Assembly: GCA_022414725.1 (NCBI GenBank)
Contig: CM039462.1
Coordinates: 81,959,805 to 82,023,804, forward strand
DNA from: Microglena sp. YARC
Lineage: Eukaryota > Chlorophyta > Chlorophyceae > Chlamydomonadales > Chlamydomonadaceae
DNA length: 64,000 nt
Direction of reading: 5' to 3'
The position numbers and the translations under genes are program-made. Position 1 is the stretch's first letter, and each line of letters begins with the position of its first letter. The notes under the pieces were generated by a model that worked only from the letters and a program-made list of their open reading frames with translations, was not told where the DNA came from and did not search any database. This document shows positions 52,168 to 64,000 of this stretch, one piece after another.

Positions 52168-53801
52168 CTAACACAAGACCCAGCTGCTGTCAAGTTTCAC
52201 AATGGCCCTGTACTCAGGGCCAGCCGCCTCCGGATCCATCAAAAGCGAGCAGACATCTGCATGACCTGCATTGGCAGCCGCAAGCAAGGCCCTGCTGTCG
52301 CTAGAGTTCGCCACGGCCATGTACTTCAAGTCCAGCCACCGCTGGATCCTGAGCAGTTTTGCAGACATCTGCGTGACCTGCATTGGCAGCCTCACACAAC
52401 GCCCTGCTGTTGTCATTGTTCGCCCTGGCCCTGAACTCAAGTCCAGCCACATCTGGATCCATCAGCAGCTTGCAGACATCTGCATGACCTGCATTGGCAG
52501 CCGCAAGCAAGGCCCTGCTGTCGCTAGAGTTCGCCACGGCCCTGTACTCAAGTCCAGCCACCGCTGGATCCATCAGCAGCTTGCAGATATCTGCGTGACC
52601 TTCCTTGGCAGCCAGCCACAAGGCCCTGCTGTCGCTAGAGTTCGCCAGGGCCCTGTACTCAATTCCAGCCACCTCTGGATCCATGAGCAGCTTGCAGACA
52701 TCTGTGTGACCTGCCTTGGCAGCCGCCCACAAGGCACTGCTGTCGATAGAGTTCGCCTGGGCCCTGAACTCAAGTCCAGTCACCTCTGGATCCATCAGCA
52801 GCTTGCAGACATCTGCGTGACCTTTATTGGCAGCCTCCAACAAGGCCATGCTGTGGCTAGAGTTCGCCCGGGCCCTGAACTCAAGTCCAGCAACCTCTGG
52901 ATCCATAAGCAGCTTGCAGACATCTACATGACCTGCATAGGCAGCCGCACACAATGCCCAGCTGTTTACAGAGTTCGCCCGGGCCCTGAACTCAAGTCCA
53001 GCCACCGCTGGATCCATCAGCAGCTTGCAGATATCTGCGTGACCTTCCTTGGCAGCCAGCCACAAGGCCCTGCTGTCGCTAGAGTTCGCCAGGGCCCTGT
53101 ACTCAATTCCAGCCACCTCTGGATCCATGAGCAGCTTGCAGACATCTGCGTGACCTTCATTTGCCAGCCTCACACAGGCCCAGTTTGTCGATAGAGTTCG
53201 CCCGGGCCCTACACTCCATTCCAGCCACCTCTGGATCCATGAGCATCTTGCAGATATCTGCATGACCTTCCTTTGCAGCCTCACACAATGCCCTGCTGTC
53301 TCTAGAGTTCGTCTGGGCCCTGAACTCAAGTCCAGCCACCTCTGGATCCATGAGCAGCTTGCATACATCTGCGTGACCTTCCTTTGCAGCCTCACACAAT
53401 GCCCTGCTGTCTCTAGAGTTCGCCTGGGCCCTGAACTCAAGTCCAGCCACCGCTGGATCCATCAGCAGCTTGCAGACATCTGCGTGACCTTCCTTGGCAG
53501 CCACATAGAGAAGCTTGTTTTCATTTTGGTTCGCCCTCAATTGTAGGGCCCCCTTAAGCTGTACAAGAGGATTGGACACCAAGCATACTGCTAGAAGGTC
53601 GGCGCGCCCCCCTTTCGCCATCATCTCTCCAACTCGCTGTGGTGGTTGGATCAGTCGGGCAAGGGGCAATCCTGAAAATCTGTTGCGCATAGTTTTGCAC
53701 ACTAATACAATCTTGGGGGTGGAAGAGAATAGTGCAATACGATCAAGAATGTCATGGGGACACGTAAGGAGTGGAAACGATGATCGCGTGTGCGACTTCA
53801 T
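52168..53801 (-). CDS. F-box-like/ankyrin-repeat protein 7 (two frameshifts)
   Basis: ATG at 53801 (M-K-S-H-T-R-S-S-F-P-L-L-T-C) and the F-box-like segment are intact down to about 53170, where an extra C and a lost A (catttgccagcctcacacaggcc) shift the frame. The array continues to about 52345 and then shifts again (ctggatcctgagcag) to end at 52168. About thirteen repeats. Repeats at 52640-52750 and 53060-53160 are almost identical, showing recent copying of a block of about four repeats. Confidence 0.75.
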
Positions 53802-53839
53802 GTTCGATGAACATGCATGCAAGCGCACAGGATGGTATA

Positions 53840-53990
53840 AATAAATAATGAGTTGGGATAAACCCTATAAACCCTATAAACCCTATAAACCCTGGGTTTC
53901 ACTTTCCTGGCATGCAAGAGGCAAGCGGCAAGAGGCACTTTTCCTGGCGGTATCTGCAAGCGGTATAGAATGGGTGTTCCTGCCTCCCGG
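53840..53990 (-). promoter_or_regulatory. Leader of ankyrin gene 7
   Basis: tataaataaataatg (53836-53850), four ccctataaa units to 53895 and a short minisatellite, nearly identical to 49155-49260. Confidence 0.5.
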
Positions 53991-54111
53991 CGATTCTTTT
54001 GAATTTTCAAAGCAGAAGTTAGAGCCGTACGAACGACTCACTCACTCGCCAACCAGAGATTTAGCTCTCCGATGAATTTCGATTCCAACCAGACCAGGTT
54101 CCGAAACCATC

Positions 54112-54193
54112 GCGAAATGGTCGCGACAACATTAGATTACACCGCAAGGTGTGCCGTACACGAAGCGGTTTCATTCAAGTATTCCGTTGACTG
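54112..54193 (+). mobile_element. Solo right end of a Fanzor-type element
   Basis: ggtcgcgacaacattagatt, the ACACC-GCAA-GGTGT hairpin (54139-54152) and tcaagtattccgttgactg followed by TA (54194-54195) match 33215-33290. No Fanzor coding sequence precedes it; the upstream side is ankyrin-unit leader. A conserved hairpin without its nuclease gene may be a stand-alone RNA source. Confidence 0.65.
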
Positions 54194-54199
54194 TACATC

Positions 54200-56345
54200 C
54201 ATCAAAAGCAATCAGACATCTGCGTGCCCTTCCTTTGCAGCCTCACACAATGCCCAGCTGTTGGAAGAGTTCGCCCTGGCCCTATACTTGGTTCCAGCCA
54301 CCGCTGGATCCCATGAGCAGATTGCAGACATCTGCGTGACCCGCCTTGGCAACCTCCCCCAAAGACTGCTGTTGACCAGAGTTCGCCCGGGCCTGAATCT
54401 CAATTCCAGCCACGCTGGATCATCAGCAGCTTGCAGACATCTGCGTGACCTTTTCCTTGGCAGCAGCCACAAGGCCCTGCTGTCGCTAGAGTCGCAAGGG
54501 CCCTGAACTCAAGTCCCAGCCACCGCTGGATCCACATCAGCAGCTTGCAGACAATCTGCGTGACCTGCCTTGGGCAGCCTCCCCCAAGGCCCTGCTGTTG
54601 ATATTGTTCGCCCGGGCCCTGTACTCAATTCCAGCCACCGTGGATTCATGAGCAGCTTGCATATAAAAACATCTGCGTGACCTGCCTTTGCAGCCGCCCC
54701 CAAGGCCCTGCTTTTATATGGTTCGCCCTGGCCCTGTACTCAAGTCCAAGCCACCGCTGGATCCATGAGCAGCTTGCAGACATCGGCGCGTGACCTTCCT
54801 TGGCAGCCAGCCACAATGCCTGCTGTTTATATGTTCGCCCCCCTGTACTCATGTCCAGCCACCGTGGATCCATGAGCAGCTTGCAGACATCTGCGTGACC
54901 TTCCTTGGCAGCCGCACACAATGCCCTGCTGTCTCTAGAGATTCGCCAGGGCCATGTACTCAATTCCACCACCGCTGGAGTGTCCATGAGCATCTTGCAG
55001 ACGTCTTGACCTTCCTTGGCAGCCGCACACAAGGCCCTGCTGTCGATAGAGTTCGCCAGGGCCCTGTACTCAAGTCCAACCACAGCTGGATCCATCAGCA
55101 AGCTTGCAGACCATCTGCGTGACCTTCATTGGCAGCCTCCACCAAGGCCCTGCTTCGCTAGAGTTTGCCAGGGCCCTTAACTCAGTCCAGCAACCGTGGA
55201 TCCATCAAAACAAGCAGACATCGGTTGACCTTCCTTCGCCAGCCTCACACAAGGCCCAGCTGTCCGCTAGCGTTCGCCCCGGGCCCTATACTCAAGTCAG
55301 CCAACCGCTGGATCCATAAGCAGCTTGCAGACATCTCGTGACCTTCTCTAGCAGCCGCCCCCAAGGGCCCTGCTGTTTGATATTGTTCGCTTCGCGGGCC
55401 TTGTACTCAAATTCCAGCACCGCTGGATCCATGAGCAGCAAGCAGACATCTGCGTGACCGGCCTTGGCAGCCTCACGCAAGGTGACCCATGCTGTCTCTA
55501 GAGTTCGCCGGGGCCATGTCTCAAGTCCAGCACCGCTGGATCCATGAGCAGCTTGCAGACATCTGCGTGACCTGCCTTGGCAGCTCTCACAAGGCCCCGC
55601 TGTTGTAGAGTTCGCCAGGGCCATGTACTCAAGTCCAGCCCATCTGGATCCATCAGTATCTTGCAGACATCTGCGTGACACCTACATAGGCAGCCTCACG
55701 CAAGGCCAGCTGTTCATATGGTTCGCCCTGGCCCTGAACTCATTCCAGCCACCTCTGGATCCATGAGCATCTTGCAGACATTTGCGTGACCTTCCTTGGC
55801 AGCCGCCCCAAATGCCCTGCTGTTTTCTAGAGTTTGCTCCCAGGGCTCTGAACTCAAGTCTCAGCCACCCTCTGGATCCATCAGCAGCTTTGCAGACATA
55901 TGCGTGACCTGCCTTGGCAGCCAGCCACAAGACCATGCTGTTGATATGTTGCCTGGCCCTGAACTCGAATTCCAGCCGACCTCTGGATCCATCAGACAGC
56001 TTGCAGAGCATCTGCGAGCTTCGTTGGCAAGCCACATAGAGAAGCTTGTTTTTTATTTTGGTTAGCCCTCATTGTAGGCGCCCCATCAAATCTGTACAAG
56101 AGGATTGGACACCAAGCATACTGCTAGAAGGTCGGCGCGCCCCCCTTTCGCCATCATCTCTCCAACTCCCTCTGTGGTGGTTGGATCCGTCCCGGTAAGG
56201 GGCCATCCAGAAAATCTGTTATGCAGAGTTTTACACACTATAAATTTGGGGGTTGGAAAGAGAATAGTGCAATACGATCAAGGAATGTCATGGGGCACGA
56301 ACAGGAGTGGGAAACGATGATCGCGTGTGGCGACTGCATGTTCGA
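54200..56345 (-). pseudogene. F-box-like/ankyrin gene 8 (densely frameshifted)
   Basis: About sixteen to eighteen repeat units of 111 bases can be followed by the recurring ccagccaccgctggatccat and gcagcttgcagacatctgcg, with an indel in almost every unit. The N-terminal segment is at 56040-56340. Either decayed or poor sequence. Confidence 0.65.
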
Positions 56346-56570
56346 TGGTAACTACATCTTCTATATTTACTTTAAGTAAATTATTTATGCTCAAATATTT
56401 ATGCTACATCTGGGAACTATTTATTGGGCAACACGCAGCGATATTTCCGCTTGAGCAAACTGAACACATTTTCTGAAATGTTTGAAGGAGAGTATATACA
56501 TCTTGCCCTAAGGTGGCAAAAAGAAACGTGTCAAGTTCACAATGGCCCTGAAATTGAGTCCATTCACTGC
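56346..56570. other. Shortened spacer between ankyrin genes 8 and 9
   Basis: The TATA/CCCTATAAA leader is missing here; an AT-rich stretch ttctatatttactttaagta joins straight to a decayed tail segment. Confidence 0.35.
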
Positions 56571-58235
56571 TGGATCATCATCACTTGCAGACATCTGCGT
56601 GACCTTCATTGGCAACCTACATGAATGGCCATTACTAAAGTCCAGCCACCGCTAGATCCATCAGCAGCTTGCAGACATCTGCGTGACCTTCCTGTGCAGC
56701 CACCCACAAGGCCCTGCTGTCGCTAGAGTTCGCCCGGGCCCTGAACTCAATTCCAGCCACCTCTGGATCCATCAGCAGCTTGCAGACATCTGCGTGACCT
56801 TCCTTTGCAGCCTCCACAATGCCCAGCTGTCGTTAGAGTCCGCCGGGCCTGAACTCAATTTCCAGCCACCTCTGGATCCATCAGCAGCTTGCCGACATCT
56901 GCGTGACCTGCCTTGGCAGCCGGCCCCCAAGGCCCTGCTGTCTCTAGAAGTTCGCCCTGGCCCTCTGAAACTTGAGTCCAGCCACCGCTGGATCCATCAG
57001 CAGCTTGCAACATCTGCGTAGACCTAGCATTGGCAGCCTCACACAAGGCCCTGCTGCCGCTAAATGTTCGCCTGGGCCCTGAACTTGAGTCGCAGCCACC
57101 GCGGATCCATCAGCCAGCTTGCATACATCTGCGTGACCTTTTCGTGCAGCCGCCCCCAAGGCCCTGCTGGTCGTGAGAGTTCGCCTGGGCCCTGAACCCA
57201 AACGTCCAGCCACCGCTGGATCATGAGCAGCTTGCAGACATCTGCGAGACCTTTCGTTGCAGCCGCCGCCCAAGGGCCCTGCTGCCGTGAGAGTTCGCCT
57301 GGCCCTGAACTCAAGTCCAGCCACCTCTAGACCATCAAGCATCTCATATTGCAGACATAATGCGAGACCTTTCGTTTGCAGCCGCCCACAAGGCACTGCT
57401 GTTGTCAGAGTTCGCCCCTGGCCCTGACTCAAGTCCAGCTACCTCTTGGAATCCATCAGCATCTTGCAGACACTGCGTGACCTGCATGGGCATCCGCCCC
57501 CAAGGCCCTGCTGGTATCTAGAGTTCGCCCGGGTCCTGAACTCAATTCCAGCCACAGTCTGGATCCATGAGCAAGCTTGCGACATTGCGTGACCTTCATT
57601 GGCAGCCTCACACAAGGCCCAGCTGTCGTTTAGAGTTCGCCCGGGCCCCTGAACTCAAGTCCAGCCACAGTCTGGATCCATGAGCAGCTTGCAGACAATG
57701 TGAGTGACCTTCATTGGCAGCCGCCCACAAGGCCCAACTGTCCGTTAGAAGTTTTCGCCAGGGCCCTGAACTCAAGTCCAGCCACATCCTGGATCCATGA
57801 GGCAGCTTGCAGACCATCTGAGTGACCGTTTTTGGCAGCCGCCCACAAGGCCTAGCTGTCGTTAGAGTTCGCCAGGGCCCTGAACTCAAGTCCAGCCACA
57901 TCTGGATCCATCAGCAGCTTGCAGACATCTGCGTGACCTTCCCTTGGCAGCCACATGGAGAAGCTTGTTTTCATTTTGGTTCGCTCCTCAATTGTAGTGC
58001 CCCCTTAAAGCTGTACAAGAGGATTGGACACCAGCATACGCTAGAAGGATCGGCGCGCCCCCCTTTCGCCATCATTCATCTCTCCAACTCGCTGTGGTGG
58101 TTGGATCAGTTCGGTAAGGGGCATCCTGAAAATCTGTTGCCGCAGCAGTTTTACCACACTAATACATCTTTGGGTTGAAGAGAATATGGCAATACGATCA
58201 AGAATGTCATGGGGAAACGTTAGGAATACCATGAC
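56571..58235 (-). pseudogene. F-box-like/ankyrin gene 9 (frameshifted)
   Basis: Twelve or so units, the first three (56620-56950) fairly clean, and a recognisable F-box segment at 57990-58235. A ccctataaaccc leader remnant lies at 58306. Confidence 0.65.
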
Positions 58236-58990
58236 TTCATGTTCGATGCATGTCAATGCAATGCATGAAACGACAGGATGGTATAGATAAATACTGAGTT
58301 GGAATAAACCCTATAAACCCTGGTTTCACTTTCCTGGCATCGCAAGCGGTAAGCGGCAATACTTGCCTGGCGGTATCTGCAAGCGGTATAGAATGAAGTG
58401 TTCCTGCCTCCGGCGATCTTTTGACCATTTTCTAAAGCAAGATAGTTAGAGCCGTACGAGCGAAACCAGAGATTTAGCCTCTCCGTGGAATGCGATTCCG
58501 ACACAGACCAGGTTTCCGAACGCAGTCAAAATCCTCCGGAGGGCAGGAACCAAATGCTAACTTGGTGCAAAATTGACAAGATTGACACAAAACATTCAAG
58601 GACATAACAGCTAGGACATTTGATTGTGGGACACCTTTTATTTGGGGATTGATCCAATTCAAGTTTTGTAACCGATCTTGTCAATACAGATACTGTCTCA
58701 GGAGATTGACACAAATAACATTCAAGTCCTGTAATAGACACAGAAGTTACATGATCAAAAGTAGCCTGTACAAGTCAACGTGTTGGCTTACATCGTGCGC
58801 AATCAATAATCATATTTCGAAAGCGTTCCTGATAATCAAATAATTCTGCTACATGCTCTTGGAATTCATTGGGCACCGCAGGTAATGGCGATATTTTCGC
58901 TTGTGAGCAAACTAACATCACACGGTTCGCTGTATATAAGAGTGGAGTATTCGAGGAGAGTGGCATAAAATACTTGGCTCTACGGTGGCA
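58236..58990. other. Leader of gene 9 and tail segment of gene 10
   Basis: Leader elements to about 58420, then Lys/Arg-rich traces of the C-L-E-N segment and a decayed tail (58530-58900). No separate gene is supported. Confidence 0.4.
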
Positions 58991-60840
58991 AGACCCAGCT
59001 GCCCGTACAAGATTCACAATGGGGCCAATGTTGTCTCGGGGCCAGCCGCCTCTGCATCAATACATCAGCAGCTTGCAGACATTGCGTGACCTTCCGTTTG
59101 GCAGCCTCAGGCAATGCCCAACGCTAGTATGCGTAGAGTTCGCCCCGGGACCTGAACTCAATTCCAGTCACATCTGGATCCATCAGCAGCTTGCAGACAT
59201 TCTTGCGTGAACCTTCCTTGGCAGCCTCACGCAAGGCCAAGCTGTGCGTAGGTTCCCGGGACGCTGAACTCAAGTCAGCCGAATCTGGGATCCATCAGAA
59301 GCTTTGCAGACATCTTGCGTGACACTTCACTTGGCAGCCACCCACAATGCCATGCTGTCGTTAGCGTTTCGCCAGGCCCTGAAACTCATTTCCAGTCACC
59401 ACTGGAATCCATCAGCTAGCTTGCAGACATCTGCTAGACCTCCTTTGCAGACCGCCACAATGCCCGGCTGTCGTGTCGAGTTCGCCAGGCCCTGAACTCA
59501 TAGTCCAGCCACACCTGGATCCATCGCTAGCTTGCAAACATGCTCTGCGTGACCTCATTTGCAGCCAGCCACAATACCATGCTGTCGTTAGAGTTCGCCC
59601 GGGCCCTGAACTCAAGTCCAGCCACCACTGGATCCATCAGCAGCTTGCAGACATCTGCATGACCTTCCTTTGCAGCCGCCCACATGCCGGCTGTCGTGAG
59701 AGACGTTCGACCAGGGCCCTGAACTCAAGTCCAGACCACCACTGGATCCATCAGCAGCTGTGCAGACACTGCGTGACCTTCATATTGCAGCCAGCCACAA
59801 ATACCATGCATGTCGTTAGAGTTCGCCCTTGCCCTGAACTCAATTCAGCCCACCGCTGGATCTCATCAGCAAGCTCGAACATCTGCGTGACGCTTTCGTT
59901 GCAGCCGCAACAAGGCCCTGCTGGTCGCTAGAGTTCGCGACATGGCCCTGAACTCAATTCCAGCCACCGCTGTGGAATCCATGAGCAGATTACTAGACAT
60001 CTGCGTGGCCTGCATTGGACACCGACACACAGGCCCAGCTGTCTCCTAGAGGTTCGCCCTTGCCTTAAACTCAAGTCCAGACACCGTCTGGATCCATCAG
60101 CAGCTTTGCAGACATCTGCATGACCTCTCCTTTTGCAGCCGCCCATCAAATGCCTCGGCTGTCGTGAGAGTTCGCCCTGGATCCCTTAAACTCAAGTCCA
60201 GCCACCGCTGGGATGTACCAGAGGTCGTAGCAAGCTGCAGACTGTATCTGGTGTCCTCTTTTGCAGCCGCCCACAAGGCACTGCTGTCGATAGGAGAGTT
60301 GTCTGGGTGATCAGAGTCAGTCACTCGAAGATCACATCAGCAGCTAACTGCAGACCTGCGATGACCTTTCTTGCAGAGCAGTCCGTGTCTAATGCGAGAG
60401 AGCCACGCTGTCGCTAGAGTTCGCCAGGGCCCTGAACTCAATTTCCAGCACCTCTGGATTCATGAGCCTCGTTCGCAGACATTGTGATGTGACGTTACTC
60501 TGGAGCCATAGAAAGTTTGTTTTATGCGTTTTGGTTCGCCTCAATTGTAGGGGGCCCTTAACCTGTACAAGAGGATTGGACACACCAAGCATACTGCTAG
60601 AAGGGTCGGCGGCCCCCCTTTCGCCATCATCTCTCCAACTCGCTGTGGTGGTTGGATCAGTTCGGTAAGGGCCATATAGTATATATATACTGTGCGCCGT
60701 GTGCATGAGTTTTACACCAGCTAATACAAATCTTGGGTTGGAAGAGATTCAGGGCAATACGATCAAGAATGTCATGGGGAACGTTAGGGCAATACCGATA
60801 GATAGCGTGTGCGACTGCCATGTTCTAACGAACATGTGTA
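58991..60840 (-). pseudogene. F-box-like/ankyrin gene 10 (frameshifted)
   Basis: About twelve decayed repeat units and an N-terminal segment at 60500-60800. A tatagtatatatatac insertion lies at 60674. Confidence 0.6.
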
Positions 60841-61079
60841 CAATGCATGCAAGCGCACAGGATGGTATAACAATAAATAATGAGTTGGGTTAAACTCTAT
60901 AGAACCATTTTTTCTTCTATAAACCCGTGGGTTGCCACTTTCATGGCATGCAAGCGGTTACAGAATGGGTGTTCCTGCTCCCGGATATTTTTTTGAATTT
61001 TCAAAGCAGAATTACAATTTCGCTCCATACCATGTTAGCAACCAGTACAAAATCGGGCCGCGGAGGCAGGAACGCGATT

Positions 61080-62040
61080 AGTTCCCCTCCTGAGCTGCAT
61101 ACACACACCAGGTGGCATGCAGTTGGGGCAACCAGCCGATGAGTTCAAACATGTGTTGTGGCTTAACCAATGGTGCATGCTCGCGTGACCCAATCAATTG
61201 TTCATAGTAGCTTTCGGCTGGCGTTGACCCAGGTTGAATAGATCACTCGCGTTTGGGGAGCGAACTGATTGTGGGTGCTTATACCAAAGGGGCACAGATG
61301 ACGTCGGATCACTCTTTGGCCGCGCCATCCAGGAATCGCCTTACCATAAGGTATTGACAGATGTTGGAGGAGCAGGCGAAAACAACGACGCCAGCGAACG
61401 TGGCACCGAGTCCACCCGTAACTACCGGCTATACGGAAAAAGGTCGGCTGCTTCCTGCCATCTCCCCTGCGGGGCCCCCCCGACTCGACTGCATGTAACG
61501 CGTGTAGCAGCAAGAGGCAACGCGGAGTACCGAGGCGCTGGAACGCAATGTTCTGGCGAAACCCGTCTTCAGCGCGAGGAGATTCTTCGAGGGCATGCTG
61601 TCCGTAGTGGAGCAAAACGCCGCTTGCGGTGCGAAAGCTGAGGAACTGGAGCTGGTTCTGGAGAAGAGTGGACACGTCTTACGTGCGCGGCGACGTCATC
61701 GCAGCCACCAAACGCAGCACGCGGACGACACCCGATGAAATCAAGCGCGCTCTGCACCTGTTCGCGCGGCTGCGGTCATGTCCCCCGCTCCTTGATGCCG
61801 CGTGTGCGCCCGCTGCTGCAGTCCGGTCGAGGACATTGCGCCGTTGGAGGACGGAGCTTTGTCCTACCGGTCGCCGAGAGTCGCCATCCTCAATGACTCG
61901 CTGTCCGACCCTCAATCACATGTGCGAGGACACATTAGAGAAGCAGTTATGCAGCCAGGACGAGTTCTTCATTCCATTGACCCGATTTTAACAAAGATGC
62001 AGCAAACCAGGCTCGAGAATGGGGAAAGAAGCTTACAAAG
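61080..62040 (+). other. GC-rich coding-like block unrelated to the ankyrin units
   Basis: Around 61500-61700 the plus strand reads A-L-E-R-N-V-L-A-K-P-V-F-S-A-R and E-E-L-E-L-V-L-E-K-S-G-H-V-L-R-A-R, and further on D-E-I-K-R-A-L-H-L-F-A-R-L-R and L-N-D-S-L-S-D-P-Q-S-H, in all three frames. The look is that of one helical protein with several frame breaks. I do not recognise it. Its base composition and codon use differ from both neighbours, which are ankyrin units. Confidence 0.4.
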
Positions 62041-62199
62041 TGTTGCCCTGCACATACGTGCGAATCAATAATCATTTTCCAAAGAGTTCCTGCCTTCAGA
62101 CTCAAATCATTTTGATAATGCTACATCTGGAATTATTTGGAACACGCAGGCGATATTTGTCGCTTGCGCAAAACTGAACACATTTCTGAAAAGTTTGAG

Positions 62200-64000
62200 G
62201 AGAGTGGATAAAAATACTTGCTCTACGGTGGCAAGAACCAGGCTGCTGTCAAGATTCACATATGCCCTGTTAATCTTCGGGGTCCAGCGCCCCTCTGGAT
62301 CATCAAGATAAGCAAAGCAGACATCGGCGTGTTGAGGGCCTTTCGCAGCCTCAACTGCAGGGCCAGCTGTTCGACAGAGTTCGCCGGGCCCTAAACTCAA
62401 GTCCAGCCACATCTGGATCCCTTGAGCAGCTTGCAGACATTCTGCGCGACCGGACTTTCCGAGCCTCGACGCAAGGCCACAGGCTGTCTGACAGAGAGTT
62501 CGCCCTGCCCTGAACTCAGATTCCAGACATCGCCGGATCCATCACAAGCAAGCAGACATCGGTGTGACCGGCCCTTCGTGCAGCGCGTTCCCAAGGCCGC
62601 TGGCTGTCGCTCGAGTTCAGCCCGGGCCCCTATACTCAAAGTCACAGCACATCTGATCCATGAGCAGCTTGCATACATCTGCGTGACTCTTCTTTGCGCC
62701 GACCCCAAGCCCTGCTGTCGAAGTGTTCGCCTGGCCCTGTACTTGAGTCCAGCCACCGGTCTGAGTCCATGCAGCCGATTCGCCATACATCTGCGTAACC
62801 TTTGCCTTTGCAGCCTCACGCAATGCCCATGCTGTTGCGCGTAGTGTCGCTTCGGGCCCTGAACTAACGTTCCAGCCAACTCTGGATCCATCGAGCCAGC
62901 TGCAAGCACATTCTGGTGACCTGCTCTGTGCAGCCACCCAACAAAGCCCTGGCTGTTCTCTAGGTTCGCGGAGAGTCGGGAAGGCGCGATGAGACTTCAT
63001 ATTCAGCCACCTCTGGATCCATTCAAGCAGCTTGCCAGACGCATCTGCGTGACCTGCCTTGAGCACAGCCGCCCTCAGGCCATGCGTTCAATATTGGTGT
63101 CGCCCTGGGCCGCAGTACTGAGTCCGTGCCACTGCGGATCCATGGCAGCAGCGTTGCAGACATTCTGCTGTGGCTGTCTTTGGCAAGCCGCCCACAAGGC
63201 CCAGCTGTCCGCTGTAGCGGTGGGGTTACGTGAAGGTGCGGCCTCTGAACTCCGAATGTCCAGCCACCTCTGATTGCGCATGAGGCAGGCTTGCCAACAC
63301 CTGAGTGGCCGTGCAATTGGCCGCTCGACCCCAAGGCCCTGCCTTGTCTGCTAGAATGTCCTGCCTGTCTGGCCTCGACACGCTATATGATTTACCGCAA
63401 TGGCACGCTTGTTCCGGCTCTGTCGGTGATTGCAGCTTGCAGACATCTGCGGTGGACCTTCCTCTGGCAGCCTCACGCAAGCACAGCTCTCGTCACGCAT
63501 AGAAGTTCGCCTAGGGCCCTGAAACTCACAGTCAGCCACCTCTGGATCCATCAGTCTAGCCTTGCTAGGAACATCTGCGTGGCCTTCCTTGGCAGCCAGC
63601 CACAATGCCCAGCGCTGCTCGCTAGAAGTTCGGCATGGCCCTGGAACTCACTTCCAGCCCCGCTGGCATCCATGGAGCAGCAGGGGCGCAAACATCATGC
63701 GGACCTTCCTTGGCAGCAGCCCCCAAGGTCCCGCTGTCGATGAGAGTTCGCCCGGTGCCCTGTACTCAAGTCCGCCACCTATGTGCATGGTCTCGCAGCT
63801 CTAGAGCTGACGCGACCTTAGTCCATGGTGGCTAGCGCCGCAACAGACTATGCACTGCGAGATAAGGTCGCCCAGTGCCCTGAACTCAAAGTCCAGGCCA
63901 CCCTCTGGATCCGTAAGCAGCTTGCTGACATCCGCTGACGTGACCTTACCTTTGCACACCCACAAGGCCCTGCAGAATTCTGTTAGTGTGTATCATGCGA
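62200..64000 (-). pseudogene. F-box-like/ankyrin gene 11 (runs off the window, densely frameshifted)
   Basis: Repeat units of the same type continue to the window edge with an indel or substitution every 10-20 bases, the worst quality in the window. The N-terminus is not reached. Confidence 0.55.

Overview
The window looks like part of a large nucleocytoplasmic DNA virus genome (Nucleocytoviricota, nearest in flavour to mimivirus-like algal or protist viruses), or such a genome integrated in a eukaryotic scaffold. The signs are a fused RPB3/RPB11-type RNA polymerase subunit (43283-44449), a D5-type primase-helicase (4761-6882), a WDW/NP-repeat protein and a multi-pass membrane protein of kinds seen in giant viruses, a T5orf172/GIY-YIG-like protein, F-box and ankyrin proteins in quantity, and Fanzor (eukaryotic TnpB) genes. 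The family calls are made by eye from motifs, not by database search.

Layout. 1-3.2 kb: a small coiled-coil/zinc-finger gene, a Fanzor remnant and a first F-box-ankyrin gene. 3.2-8.3 kb: a broken MscS channel, the D5 primase-helicase, two truncated D5 copies and a perfect 120-bp direct repeat. 8.3-9.9 kb: eleven C2H2 zinc fingers joined to a Vsr/DUF559-like nuclease domain, a natural zinc-finger-nuclease architecture. 10.4-24.2 kb (copy A): GIY-YIG-like gene, F-box/zinc-finger gene, a protein with an internal duplication, a hypothetical gene, a transposase remnant, an F-box-ankyrin gene, a membrane protein, WDW repeats, a CAP-domain secreted protein, a GNAT acetyltransferase and others. 24.2-25.2 kb: exactly 1000 N. 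25.2-43.2 kb (copy B): the same gene order again, now with Fanzor elements at two sites that are empty in copy A. 43.3-44.4 kb: RPB3/RPB11. 44.5-64 kb: a tandem head-to-tail array of F-box-ankyrin genes on the minus strand, interrupted near 61-62 kb by an unrelated GC-rich block.

Mobile DNA ties much of this together. A short terminal inverted repeat beginning CAGTCGGCGGAACAGTAAAA, flanked by TA, recurs throughout. It bounds a transposase remnant, a 117-bp MITE and a 2744-bp Fanzor-carrying element, and it forms the last codons and stop of one hypothetical gene and probably of RPB3/RPB11. Behind the Fanzor stop codon a conserved hairpin with varying loop sits in a non-coding right end, the place expected for an omega-RNA.

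Quality warning. Frameshifts are dense at about 17.4-30.5 kb (centred on the N gap) and 54-64 kb, and rare elsewhere. Homologous copies are broken at different homopolymers. Many 'pseudogenes' here are therefore probably unpolished long-read sequence, and copies A and B may be two variants of one locus that the scaffolder placed side by side.
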